Of a DNA stretch of 9,440 nucleotides, positions 1 through 6,468 are shown in pieces (position 1 is the first letter of the stretch; each line of letters starts with the position of its first letter). Below the pieces are notes generated by a model. That model made no database searches, was not told where the DNA came from, and was given only the letters and a program-made list of their open reading frames with translations. Location: assembly GCA_963643035.1 (NCBI GenBank), contig CAVIKO010000069.1, positions 1-9,440 of the forward strand, read 5' to 3'. Source of the DNA: UMGS1696 sp963643035. Lineage in GTDB: Bacteria > Bacillota > Clostridia > Oscillospirales > CAG-272. Made by a program: the position numbers and the translations under genes.

Positions 1-161
1 GAGATGTAGAGAAGCTCCAGTTCGGCATGCATATGCGGAATGCTGTCGGCAACACCCTCTAAAATATCATCGTAGACCTTTCCGGTACCGCTATCAAAAA
101 AGGTACTGTATAGCATACATGGAAACTTGGTATATTTCATCTGGTATGGAAACTGCTTCAT
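1..161 (-). CDS. Probable AraC-family transcriptional regulator, N-terminal fragment (runs off left edge)
   Basis: The first 53 codons read leftward and are cut by the window edge. The ATG at 159-161 is preceded by a strong AAAGGAG Shine-Dalgarno about 6 bases upstream, so the start is secure. Near residues 42-53 the sequence PHMHAELELLYI matches the His-x-His...Glu-Leu-x-x-x-Tyr signature that opens the cupin sensor domain of AraC/XylS-type regulators. The DNA-binding helix-turn-helix region would be C-terminal and is outside the window. Such proteins usually sense a small molecule, often a sugar, and activate neighbouring or divergent genes. The divergent neighbour here is a secreted carbohydrate-binding-like protein, and phased direct repeats lie between the two genes, which fits. 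The fragment is too short to exclude another cupin protein. Confidence 0.6.
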   Translation of the reverse strand, partial: MKQFPYQMKYTKFPCMLYSTFFDSGTGKVYDDILEGVADSIPHMHAELELLYI

Positions 162-200
162 CGTTTCTCCTTTCACAGACAGGAATATCCGTATAGTTTT

Positions 201-229
201 ATTGTACAATATCGCAAGTAAAAAGTCAA
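201..229 (-). promoter_or_regulatory. Sigma-A promoter for the leftward regulator gene
   Basis: On the minus strand TTGACT (224-229) and TACAAT (201-206) are separated by exactly 17 bases, a near-consensus vegetative promoter. It would give a leader of about 33 bases before the regulator start at 161. Its -35 box overlaps one copy of the direct repeat at 225-236, so a protein bound there would compete with or contact RNA polymerase. This suggests autoregulation. Confidence 0.75.
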
Positions 230-257
230 TATTGTTATAGAAAGTGTCAATATTGTT
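207..257. promoter_or_regulatory. Phased direct repeats, probable operator of the AraC-type regulator
   Basis: Two perfect copies of GTCAATATTGTT lie at 225-236 and 246-257, 21 bp apart (two helical turns). A third, degenerate copy (CAATAT at 207-212) continues the phase about 20 bp further left. Paired direct repeats 21 bp apart are the classic binding geometry of AraC-family proteins. One copy overlaps the -35 of the regulator promoter. The other abuts the weak -35 of the rightward promoter, the place from which an activator would work. The repeats are seen directly; the binding protein is inferred. Confidence 0.6.
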
Positions 258-258
258 C

Positions 259-288
259 TTGTAGGAACGAGAAGAGATACGTTATAAT
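259..288 (+). promoter_or_regulatory. Promoter for the secreted protein gene at 422
   Basis: A perfect TATAAT lies at 283-288, with only a poor -35 (TTGTAG, 259-264, 18-base spacing). A good -10 with a weak -35 directly beside the direct repeats suggests activator-dependent transcription. The transcript would start near 295, giving an untranslated leader of about 127 bases. Confidence 0.55.
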
Positions 289-296
289 TAGATAAC

Positions 297-374
297 CGCT
301 GATTTAAGGTTGATTTTACCTCAAAAAGCTCACCAATCCAAGGCTTTTGCCGCAAAATCTCGATTCATTCAGCG
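297..374 (+). repeat. Leader element A: CGCTGATTT ... ATTCAGCG, shared with the leader at 7224
   Basis: The element starts at the predicted 5' end of the transcript with CGCTGATTT (297-305) and ends with ATTCAGCG (367-374). CGCTGA and TCAGCG can close a stem around about 66 bases. The same opening and closing words occur at 7224-7268 in the leader of the activase gene. A 34-base stretch (297-330) also matches a minus-strand stretch at about 4009-4042 in 27 positions by eye, including an exact 12-base AAGGTTGATTTT. Function is unknown: it could be a dispersed intergenic repeat or a 5' mRNA structure. Confidence 0.35.
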
Positions 375-421
375 TTTCTTTAGGATAAATCTCACAAAAT
401 GAACGGAAAGGAAAGAACAAG

Positions 422-1417
422 ATGAAAAAAACTGTTAAAGCAAGTGCGTTCCTCTTTACCGCCCTTCTTCTCGCCACAAGTATCGGTGCCAATGCTCCCG
501 ACGATATGAAAGCCTTCGGACAGGAGACGGTTTCTGTGTATAGGGCAGCGACAGCCCCCACCCTTGACGGGGTTGTCACGGCAGGCGAATACAACGATGC
601 AATCCGTGTACTTAGCTATGGTGATACCGCCATCTATTTCAACGGCAACATGGACGACTTCACAGAGGACGAAATCGAAGCCATTCTTCCCTCTGTTGTG
701 AAGCTGTATGCAACCTATGACGACAATTACCTCTACATTGCCTGTGAAAACAATGACACAAACCACTACACGCCCTTAAACGATATTGGTGTCTGGGATG
801 GGGACTATCTTGAGTTTGATATAGGTCTTCTCACCGGCGATTTCTCTTGCTATTCCGACAAGCTCCGTCTGGCAGTCGGCATGTGTTCGGAGGACGGCTC
901 GATCTGCACCTATTCCGCATTAGATCCTACAGATGCCGCTTCTCCGTTTGATTTGAACACCAGCCTGGATGGCATCGGCGTGGTTGGTCGCGATGACTCT
1001 GCCGGAACCACCACCTACGAAGCAGCGATTCCGTGGTCTGCCGTCACCTCTGACGGAAAAGCACCGGAGAAAGCTTTCTTCTATTATCAGTTTGGCACTG
1101 CCGACGAGGATTACGCGGATCGCAGTGAATATGAGGCGTATCTCGGCGTTTACCGTTATGCAACTTCTATCAAGGATGAGGCACTTAAGGAAGAAGTGGG
1201 CGTGGGTACAATCCCGAACCTTATGGTATTCTCCGGTGATCCGATCGTTGCAGAAGAAACTGCCCCTGCGGAACCCGATGTGATCTCGGAGGAAGCCGTA
1301 TCCGAGAGCGCAACGCTCATCGCACCCAAAACGGCTGATTTCACAGTGCTTGGAACGACGATGCTCATGCTGTCCGGTGCGATCGCCGCATATACTGCCA
1401 AAAAGAAAACCAGATAA
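422..1417 (+). CDS. Secreted, C-terminally anchored protein with CBM9/DOMON-like domain
   Basis: The 331-residue protein is predicted to be exported and surface-held. Residues 1-25 form a signal peptide: KK start, hydrophobic core at about 8-22, small residues at the end. From about 44 to 250 the order of motifs, APTLDGVVTAGEY then VKLYATYDDNYLYIAC (residues 93-108) then WDGDYLEFDI (125-134), matches the beta-sandwich CBM9-like/DOMON-like fold often attached to extracellular carbohydrate-active proteins. No catalytic domain is visible. A Pro/Glu/Ala-rich linker (about 276-300) leads to PKTAD (302-306), a hydrophobic stretch and a terminal KKKTR. This resembles a divergent sortase or membrane-anchor tail rather than a canonical LPxTG. 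The start is supported by AAAGGAAAG upstream. The divergent AraC-type regulator suggests induction by a small molecule, perhaps a sugar. The ligand is unknown. Confidence 0.7.
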   Translation: MKKTVKASAFLFTALLLATSIGANAPDDMKAFGQETVSVYRAATAPTLDGVVTAGEYNDAIRVLSYGDTAIYFNGNMDDFTEDEIEAILPSVVKLYATYDDNYLYIACENNDTNHYTPLNDIGVWDGDYLEFDIGLLTGDFSCYSDKLRLAVGMCSEDGSICTYSALDPTDAASPFDLNTSLDGIGVVGRDDSAGTTTYEAAIPWSAVTSDGKAPEKAFFYYQFGTADEDYADRSEYEAYLGVYRYATSIKDEALKEEVGVGTIPNLMVFSGDPIVAEETAPAEPDVISEEAVSESATLIAPKTADFTVLGTTMLMLSGAIAAYTAKKKTR

Positions 1418-1426
1418 AAATCATGC

Positions 1427-1472
1427 GACATAGAGAAAAGGTCTGCTGCGCGCAGGCCTTTTTCTCTATGTC
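1427..1472. terminator. Bidirectional intrinsic terminator between convergent genes
   Basis: A near-perfect inverted repeat of about 20 bp runs from GACATAGAG (1427-1435) to CTCTATGTC (1464-1472). A GC-rich apex surrounds TGCGCGCA. A-runs on the left arm and T-runs on the right arm supply a U-tract in either direction. It lies 10 bases past the 422-1417 stop and 8 bases from the stop of the convergent GLUG ORF, so it probably serves both. Confidence 0.85.
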
Positions 1473-1479
1473 ATTTTCC

Positions 1480-4002
1480 CTATTTCCGTACAGGCTTTTT
1501 CTTTTTTCCTTTTCGCTTTCTATGGAGCATACCTGTGACGATCGTGCATGACAGTGCCACAGACGCCACAGACGCGGAGATTAGAATCGCCGTGGTGTGC
1601 GAGGTCAGTCTGCCGTCTATGAATACGAACGACGCGCCGTTCGGAATGGTGAACACGATGTAGGTACCGTCCACGGTGAACGGTAGTTTTTCGAGTCTGC
1701 CGTTGCGCAGGAGCCAAAGCTTACCGCTTCCCCCATGGCGCATCCGAACCAGAAGATCGTTTTCATAATCATTCACAAACAGCCGATATGCCGCGCAGCT
1801 CTCAATCTCGTCCTCCATTCCAAGAGCGGCAAAATCCGGCGTCCATTCCGTCGCCGTGAGCTTCTGTTCCGTATAGAACTGTCCCTCGACCAAAAACAGC
1901 GGGATCTCTTCCTCGGTATAGATAGTGGTCAGCGGCGCGCGATAGGCTCCCTCGACGGTGAGATTCGCATACACAGCGGTTCGGTCAAAAGCATTCCAAA
2001 CCCAGTATTTTCCGTCCTCATTGGCGATCGTCGGAATCTCATCCGCGTCCACTGCTCCGCCAAATGGCACATGGAGTACCTTTACCGTCTCACCATCCTT
2101 TACAAAAGTCACAACAGTATCGGAAAAAAGCGCAACGTTCCCCGAATTCGTAAGCAGCTGCTCATAAGAGATCGGCTCCGCTTTTCCGGAGTAGCTGATC
2201 CCGTCGATGCCACCGTATGTAGTGCTGTCTGCCGTGACCACGAAATAGTTCTCACGGATTTCTCCGGTATACGCACCGCATACGGCTCCGGCACGTTCCG
2301 ATGCAGTATCGATAGCCGTCAGCGTGTACGAATCGGTCACAATATTCGCACGTCCCGCAATTCCGCCTATGTAGTTTTTCCCAAGCAAAATAACGCGGGA
2401 CAGGCAGCTTTCGATCGTCCCTGCCGCGTATCCGGCAATCCCGCCGACGTAATCCCCTTCTGTGCTTTGGATCGTACCGCCGCTCACACCGCCACGGATC
2501 AATCCGTAATCCATGTTTCCCGCAATCCCGCCGACACCGGAATACTTGCCCGTTACCGCGGCATAGCTCTCACATTCCGAAACAACGGCGTAGATGAGGT
2601 GCTTAGCACTCTTTGTGAACAAATTCGACAGGTGCAGGTCGTTTTCCAGATCAAAACCGATTTCAACGGAGATATTGCCGACAATCCCGCCCGCATTGTA
2701 GTCGCTCTCAATACTGCCGCTGTTTTTACACTTTTCCGTCACACCATCCGTATAGTTCTCCTCTTCATCGGATACATCATCCCTGTAGGCTTCCGGATCG
2801 GTGCTGACATCCGCCATGGTATCCGCCAGATCGATCAGTACACCAAAGGTGCGGTAGAGTTGATCCGACAGTGCGCGCAGATCATTGACAAGTATGTCGG
2901 ACGAGGCGGTCTCTACAAGGATGCGCACACACGCGGACAGGTTTTTCAGCTCTGCAAACAATGTATCCTGCGCAGTAGAGAAGCTCTCATCGATCCGCAC
3001 AAACCGCACCGGTTCCTTGGCGGCAAAGTCAGATATGAGTTCATTTGCCGCATTTGCCGCACGGTCGAGGGAATTTACCGCTGTCGAAACTGAATTGGTA
3101 GCATCCGAGACAGCCCCCAACGCGGTGGAGAAATGTTGCAATGCAATGTCCGTATACTGTTTTGCCTCACCCGCGGCATCCAGTGCCTGTGACACATTCC
3201 CAAACGCATATGCCATGTGATCCATCGCCGCGCCGAAATCGCCCAAAGCCTCCGACAGGGCGCGAACGTCCATTTCCCCGATCACACCGCCGATTGCGCC
3301 GGATATATTTCCCAGTGCGGTACCGAGTTGGGACAGATTCTCGTTGATTCCAGGAATCCCGATCCGCAGATCCTCGAGCATCTTCTTCATCCCCTCGCCA
3401 AGATACGTGAACGAGTGGATCGCGCCATACAGGGAATCGGCAGATGCACGGATGGCTTCGGAAAGCACCGCAAGAGCATTCTCCACAGGTTCCTTCTCTC
3501 CGGTAATGATCGAATCGCGTACTGCCTCTCCGAGAAGTGCAAACGCATCACCGACCGCTGAGAGATCATCGTTGAGTTTTATGAGATTGTCCTGAAGCGC
3601 AGTGAGAAAGGCGTCGTAATAATACGTGCCGTTCCCATAGAGATTATCGATAAGAGAGGCAATCCCCTGCGAGGCGGCGTTTACGGCTCCCGACAGTTCC
3701 ACGAAGGAAAGGGACAGATTCTGCATCGCAGCATACATCGCGTCCGGATCGCCAAGGGATCGCTTAAGCGCATAGAATCCATCGGAAACCTCCGTCAGAG
3801 ATACCTCCATGGTGGAAAACGTACCAGACAGGATCGACATGGACGCATGCAGACAATCCAAAGCCGGCGTGACTCCCTCATCCACAGATACCTTCAGTTC
3901 GTCGGAAAATACCGCAATATCCGCAGCTGCCGCATTCAGATCGTCAAAGAAGAGAGAAAAATCTTCGGAAATCCCATCCATGCCGTCTAAAAATTCGGAC
4001 AC
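1480..4002 (-). CDS. GLUG-repeat, membrane-anchored surface protein, apparently 5'-truncated
   Basis: The ORF encodes 840 residues. Residues 1-400 are Ala/Ser/Leu-rich helices with many xxLxxL spacings, probably a coiled-coil rod. An acidic linker follows (398-420), then GLUG motifs at 438-446, 491-499, 520-528 and 546-554. A segment at about 628-690 (VTFVKDGETV ... YWVWNAFD) looks like an InlB/Flg_new-type beta repeat. A transmembrane helix (about 804-826) precedes a KR-rich tail. GLUG proteins of gut Clostridia, as I remember them, start with a signal peptide and further GLUG repeats before a helical rod; neither is present here. An in-frame TGA at about 4037 blocks extension. The only start before the rod is GTG at 4002, without a Shine-Dalgarno; ATG at residue 8 is no better. 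With no signal peptide, the product may be unmade or mislocalised. It lies 65 bp after the permease, same strand, with no promoter of its own seen. Confidence 0.7.
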   Translation of the reverse strand: MSEFLDGMDGISEDFSLFFDDLNAAAADIAVFSDELKVSVDEGVTPALDCLHASMSILSGTFSTMEVSLTEVSDGFYALKRSLGDPDAMYAAMQNLSLSFVELSGAVNAASQGIASLIDNLYGNGTYYYDAFLTALQDNLIKLNDDLSAVGDAFALLGEAVRDSIITGEKEPVENALAVLSEAIRASADSLYGAIHSFTYLGEGMKKMLEDLRIGIPGINENLSQLGTALGNISGAIGGVIGEMDVRALSEALGDFGAAMDHMAYAFGNVSQALDAAGEAKQYTDIALQHFSTALGAVSDATNSVSTAVNSLDRAANAANELISDFAAKEPVRFVRIDESFSTAQDTLFAELKNLSACVRILVETASSDILVNDLRALSDQLYRTFGVLIDLADTMADVSTDPEAYRDDVSDEEENYTDGVTEKCKNSGSIESDYNAGGIVGNISVEIGFDLENDLHLSNLFTKSAKHLIYAVVSECESYAAVTGKYSGVGGIAGNMDYGLIRGGVSGGTIQSTEGDYVGGIAGYAAGTIESCLSRVILLGKNYIGGIAGRANIVTDSYTLTAIDTASERAGAVCGAYTGEIRENYFVVTADSTTYGGIDGISYSGKAEPISYEQLLTNSGNVALFSDTVVTFVKDGETVKVLHVPFGGAVDADEIPTIANEDGKYWVWNAFDRTAVYANLTVEGAYRAPLTTIYTEEEIPLFLVEGQFYTEQKLTATEWTPDFAALGMEDEIESCAAYRLFVNDYENDLLVRMRHGGSGKLWLLRNGRLEKLPFTVDGTYIVFTIPNGASFVFIDGRLTSHTTAILISASVASVALSCTIVTGMLHRKRKGKKKKPVRK

Positions 4003-4008
4003 ACGTAA

Positions 4009-4042
4009 ACTTTTGGATGCAAAATCAACCTTGCATCAGCAA
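4009..4042 (-). repeat. Element B: hairpin-bearing repeat at the permease / GLUG junction
   Basis: Read on the minus strand this stretch matches leader element A (297-330) in 27 of 34 aligned positions, including AAGGTTGATTTT. Within it GATGCAA (4016-4022) and TTGCATC (4031-4037) form a perfect 7-bp stem with an 8-base loop. No U-run follows in either direction, so it is not a normal terminator. It sits where the GLUG reading frame is interrupted upstream, making it a candidate scar or recombination site. Confidence 0.4.
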
Positions 4043-4067
4043 CCCCTAATGATTCTCTTCCGGAGGA

Positions 4068-5444
4068 TTACTTGTTCCCTTTCTCATTGTTCGTATCGCT
4101 CTGCTTTCTAGACAGCAGGATGTTTGCGAGAATACCGAGAATCAGAGCGCAAGCGATAGAGGTGATCTTGATCTGACCGAAAGTAAGGCACATATTGCCG
4201 ATACCGGTTATGAGGATAGCAGATACCACGAACAGGTTTCTGTTGTCGCCGAGATCCACGGTCTGGATCATCTTCAATCCGGAAACTGCGATGAAGCCGT
4301 ACAGGGAGATGCACACGCCGCCCATGACACAGGACGGGATGGTTGCGAGGAAGGTGACAAACGGTGCAACGAACGCGGAGAGGATAGCGAGAATCGCGGT
4401 TGCAAAAATGGTCACAACGGATGCGTTGCCGGAAATCGCCACGCAGCCGACGGATTCACCGTAGGTGGTGTTCGGGCAACCTCCAAAGATTGCGCCGACC
4501 GCAGAGCCTACACCGTCGCCGAGAAGCGTGCGGGAAAGACCGGGTTCCTTCAGAAGGTCATGCTCAATGATAGAGGAAAGGTTCTTGTGGTCAGCAATAT
4601 GCTCCGCAAATACAACGAAGGCAACCGGGATATACGCGACGGCAAGGGTTCCGATATAAGCAGGCGTGATGCCGTCCAGGCCTTTGAAAGCTTCCACAAA
4701 AGTAAAATCGGGAACCCACTGCATATGCGCGAACTTGGAAAAGTCCACAATCTTCAGCGCATCGATGCCGGCTGCGTTGCCGATCAGGGTGAAGATGGTC
4801 GCGAGGACATAACCGGAGGCGATACCGATAATGAACGGGATCATTTTGGTCATTTTCTTGCCGTATACGGAGCAAACCATAACGACAGCGAGTGTAACCA
4901 GCGCACAGAGGAGACAAATCAAACCATGCGCATTCATAATATAGGTGGAGTTGGCGCTGTCGTATTCAATGGCACCCATGCTGCATCCGACTGCATCTTT
5001 TACAGCGTTGGCAGCGAGAGACAAACCGATGATCGACACGGTTGGCCCGATCACAACGGCAGGCATGAGCTTATCGATCCACGCCACCCCAGCGACCTTT
5101 ACGACAATCGCGATCACGACATAGACAAGTCCCGCGAACAGCGCACCGATGATGAGTCCGAGATAGCCGACCTGTACGGAAGCCGCACCGCCGAACGCGG
5201 CGAACATGGAACCGATAAAAGCGAACGAGGAGCCGAGGAACACAGGGCTCTGGAACTTTGTGAACAGCAGATACACGAGTGTGCCGCAGCCTGCGCCGAA
5301 CAATGCGGCAGACGCGGACATGCCGTTGCCTACGATAGCCGGTACCGCGATGGTTGCGGCTAAGATCGCAAGGAGCTGCTGCAGGGAGAACGCAAGCACT
5401 TGTCCAAACTTTGGTTTGTCTTTTACGCCGTAGATGAGTTTCAT
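4068..5444 (-). CDS. uraA: Uracil permease, NCS2 family (UraA/PyrP type)
   Basis: The 458-residue integral membrane protein imports uracil, probably with protons, for pyrimidine salvage. It has about 14 hydrophobic segments. NCS2 signatures are visible: SLQQLLAILAATIAVP (residues 20-35), the GSSFAFIGS loop (71-79), VVFAEHIADHKNL (277-289) with Glu281, and PNTTYGES (324-331) with Glu330. The two glutamates correspond to the substrate-binding glutamates of UraA. Length is normal. The ATG at 5442-5444 is chosen because GGAGG lies 8 bases upstream and the protein then begins MKLIYGVKDKPKFGQ, as in relatives. The reading frame stays open 49 codons further upstream but overlaps the pyrR end without a ribosome binding site. 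The gene follows pyrR by 103 bases without a clear terminator, so it should share the PyrR-controlled transcript. Uracil specificity rests on similarity plus this context. Confidence 0.92.
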   Translation of the reverse strand: MKLIYGVKDKPKFGQVLAFSLQQLLAILAATIAVPAIVGNGMSASAALFGAGCGTLVYLLFTKFQSPVFLGSSFAFIGSMFAAFGGAASVQVGYLGLIIGALFAGLVYVVIAIVVKVAGVAWIDKLMPAVVIGPTVSIIGLSLAANAVKDAVGCSMGAIEYDSANSTYIMNAHGLICLLCALVTLAVVMVCSVYGKKMTKMIPFIIGIASGYVLATIFTLIGNAAGIDALKIVDFSKFAHMQWVPDFTFVEAFKGLDGITPAYIGTLAVAYIPVAFVVFAEHIADHKNLSSIIEHDLLKEPGLSRTLLGDGVGSAVGAIFGGCPNTTYGESVGCVAISGNASVVTIFATAILAILSAFVAPFVTFLATIPSCVMGGVCISLYGFIAVSGLKMIQTVDLGDNRNLFVVSAILITGIGNMCLTFGQIKITSIACALILGILANILLSRKQSDTNNEKGNK

Positions 5445-5547
5445 TTGCTTTTCCTCCAAAATTTTTATGTAATGGAATGTTGCACAGTGTTCAGGAGCAC
5501 TGAATTCCTTACGACCTTGCAAAAAAGGAGCAGGACAATCAGCATCC

Positions 5548-6093
5548 TTAATCCTTCCGTTCATAGAGTTCCACGGCGTACCTGCCGTCATACTCCTTCA
5601 CAGAAACTGACACGACCTCGTTATGAGAAGTCGGAATGTTCTTTCCCACGTAATCGGGACGAATGGGCAGCTCTCTATGTCCGCGATCGACCAGAACAGC
5701 AAGCTGGATACACGCCGGTCTGCCATGGGCAAATACGGCCTCAATGGCTGCGCGCGCGGTTCTTCCGGTGTAGATCACATCGTCCACCAACACCACTTTT
5801 TTCCCGGTGAGGTTCACGGGGATCCGGCTTTCGATCGTTTCCGCCACGGGATGCAGCTCACGAAGATCGTCTCTATATAATGTAATATCCAGTTCTCCGA
5901 CCGGTACCTCTGCACCATCGAATTTCTGGAGATTTTCAGCCAACATATAGGCAAGCGGGATTCCACGCCGACGGATTCCAATAAGGCACAATTCTTCACA
6001 GCCCCGATCTCTCTCAATGATTTCGTGCGTGATTCTAGCAAGTGAACGACGAATGGCTGCTTCATCCATAATTTCAGACTTTTTTTGTAACAT
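5548..6093 (-). CDS. pyrR: PyrR, UMP/UTP-sensing RNA-binding attenuation protein and uracil phosphoribosyltransferase
   Basis: The 181-residue protein has the same length as Bacillus subtilis PyrR and aligns along its whole length. Residues 9-24 (MDEAAIRRSLARITHE) match the N-terminal helix, 66-75 (GELDITLYRD) the conserved core, 101-112 (VLVDDVIYTGRT) the PRPP-binding loop of type I phosphoribosyltransferases, and 129-156 (IQLAVLVDRGHRELPIR ... NIPTS) the C-terminal core. In the family, UMP- or UTP-bound PyrR binds a hairpin in pyr leader RNAs and causes premature termination; the protein also has uracil phosphoribosyltransferase activity. The ATG at 6093 is preceded by AGGAGGGAG and matches the family start. 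A matching leader lies upstream at 6296-6462, so autoregulation together with the permease is expected. Confidence 0.97.
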   Translation of the reverse strand: MLQKKSEIMDEAAIRRSLARITHEIIERDRGCEELCLIGIRRRGIPLAYMLAENLQKFDGAEVPVGELDITLYRDDLRELHPVAETIESRIPVNLTGKKVVLVDDVIYTGRTARAAIEAVFAHGRPACIQLAVLVDRGHRELPIRPDYVGKNIPTSHNEVVSVSVKEYDGRYAVELYERKD

Positions 6094-6135
6094 CCGTTGT
6101 TCTCCCTCCTGTTCTTTGCTTCCTTCGGAAAATCG

Positions 6136-6182
6136 GCGTAAAATAACAGGAAACGCGTTTTTTATTCAGCGCATCCTTACGC
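6136..6182 (-). promoter_or_regulatory. Stem-loop in the pyrR-proximal leader
   Basis: Nested inverted repeats can fold in the minus-strand RNA: GCGTAA (6136-6141) with TTACGC (6177-6182), AATAA (6142-6146) with TTATT (6162-6166), and the 10-bp palindrome AAACGCGTTT (6151-6160) in the middle. The structure ends about 25 bases before the pyrR Shine-Dalgarno and has no U-run, so it is not a terminator. It could protect or expose the ribosome binding site, or stabilise the message. The remaining leader between 6094 and 6295 shows no convincing gene or promoter. Confidence 0.3.
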
Positions 6183-6295
6183 TTGACCGGACGAAAAAGT
6201 ACTCTGCCACGATTCTTTTCCGTCCCCTTCTGCTTCTCCGCATCCATCTTTATCGCATCACTGCCACACGATGCCACAAAAATATCTATGCAAAG

Positions 6296-6326
6296 AAAAA
6301 AATCCTGCCTGCCACGACAAGATTTT
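6296..6326 (-). terminator. Intrinsic terminator of the pyr attenuator
   Basis: In the minus-strand RNA, AAAAUCUUGUC (6326-6316) pairs with GGCAGGAUUUU (6309-6299) around the loop GUGGCA, as 11 pairs including two G-U. The U-run continues to 6296. On the plus strand the G-U pairs become A-C mismatches, so the hairpin works in the minus direction. Its 5' arm and loop (6311-6326) also pair with the 3' part of the PyrR-binding hairpin, making terminator and antiterminator mutually exclusive. Confidence 0.75.
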
Positions 6327-6462
6327 CAAAACAACCGACTTCGCAGGCACACGACCTGTCCCGTCCACTCCATTGCCGCCGCTATCGTGTTGTCACGCAA
6401 GCGCGCACAATGACCCTGATTTTCCAAATCTTTCTGGCATCTCTGTACCACTTAAAAGCTCT
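6299..6462 (-). ncRNA. PyrR-dependent attenuator leader of the pyrR-uraA transcript
   Basis: The leader RNA should start near 6462. The anti-antiterminator (6458-6430) comes first: a lower stem CUUU/AAAG, an asymmetric internal loop, then the upper stem GGUA/UGCC closing the hexaloop CAGAGA (6445-6440). This matches the known PyrR-binding loop (consensus ARUCCNGNGAGGYU): the loop residues agree and every stem departure is paired. The antiterminator forms when GCCA and AAGAUUU (within 6438-6425) pair with AAAUCUU and UGGC (within 6326-6311), which breaks both the PyrR loop and the terminator. With UMP high, PyrR would hold the first hairpin and transcription would stop at about 6296; with UMP low, it would read into pyrR and uraA. 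About 98 bases separate the antiterminator arms, and they contain another stem (ACACGA with UCGUGU). Confidence 0.78.
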
Positions 6463-6468
6463 GGGTAT

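Noticed and set aside
399..425. Eight-codon leader ORF (MNGKERTR) whose TGA overlaps the ATG of the secreted-protein gene
   Set aside because: The ATGA overlap is suggestive of coupling, but there is no convincing Shine-Dalgarno before it and the peptide spans the main gene's own ribosome binding site, so it is probably chance.
1735..3093. Long plus-strand open frame of 452 codons
   Set aside because: It lies wholly antisense to the GLUG ORF, is rich in Arg/His/Ile with no domain or signal, and the minus-strand frame has clear GLUG and anchor features.
4016..4037. Hairpin after the uracil permease as its transcription terminator
   Set aside because: The stem is only 7 bp and moderately AT-rich, and no U-run follows on the minus strand.
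4560..5363. Plus-strand open frame of 267 codons
   Set aside because: It is antisense to the uracil permease and its composition (many Asp, Arg, His and Gly residues) is what a mirrored membrane-protein gene produces.
5445..5547. Possible second PyrR attenuator between pyrR and the permease, as in Bacillus
   Set aside because: No CNGNGA loop and no terminator hairpin with a U-run were found; only short 4-5 bp stems occur.
6074..6277. 67-codon minus-strand open frame (GTG start) overlapping the pyrR start
   Set aside because: It has no ribosome binding site, a very Lys/Arg-rich composition with no recognisable domain, and lies in the structured leader. Kept only as a possibility in the findings.
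6296..6462. Leader RNA read as 6S RNA, tmRNA, RNase P RNA, SRP RNA or a T-box
   Set aside because: None of the conserved cores of those RNAs is present, and the PyrR-loop, antiterminator and terminator layout next to pyrR explains the sequence better.
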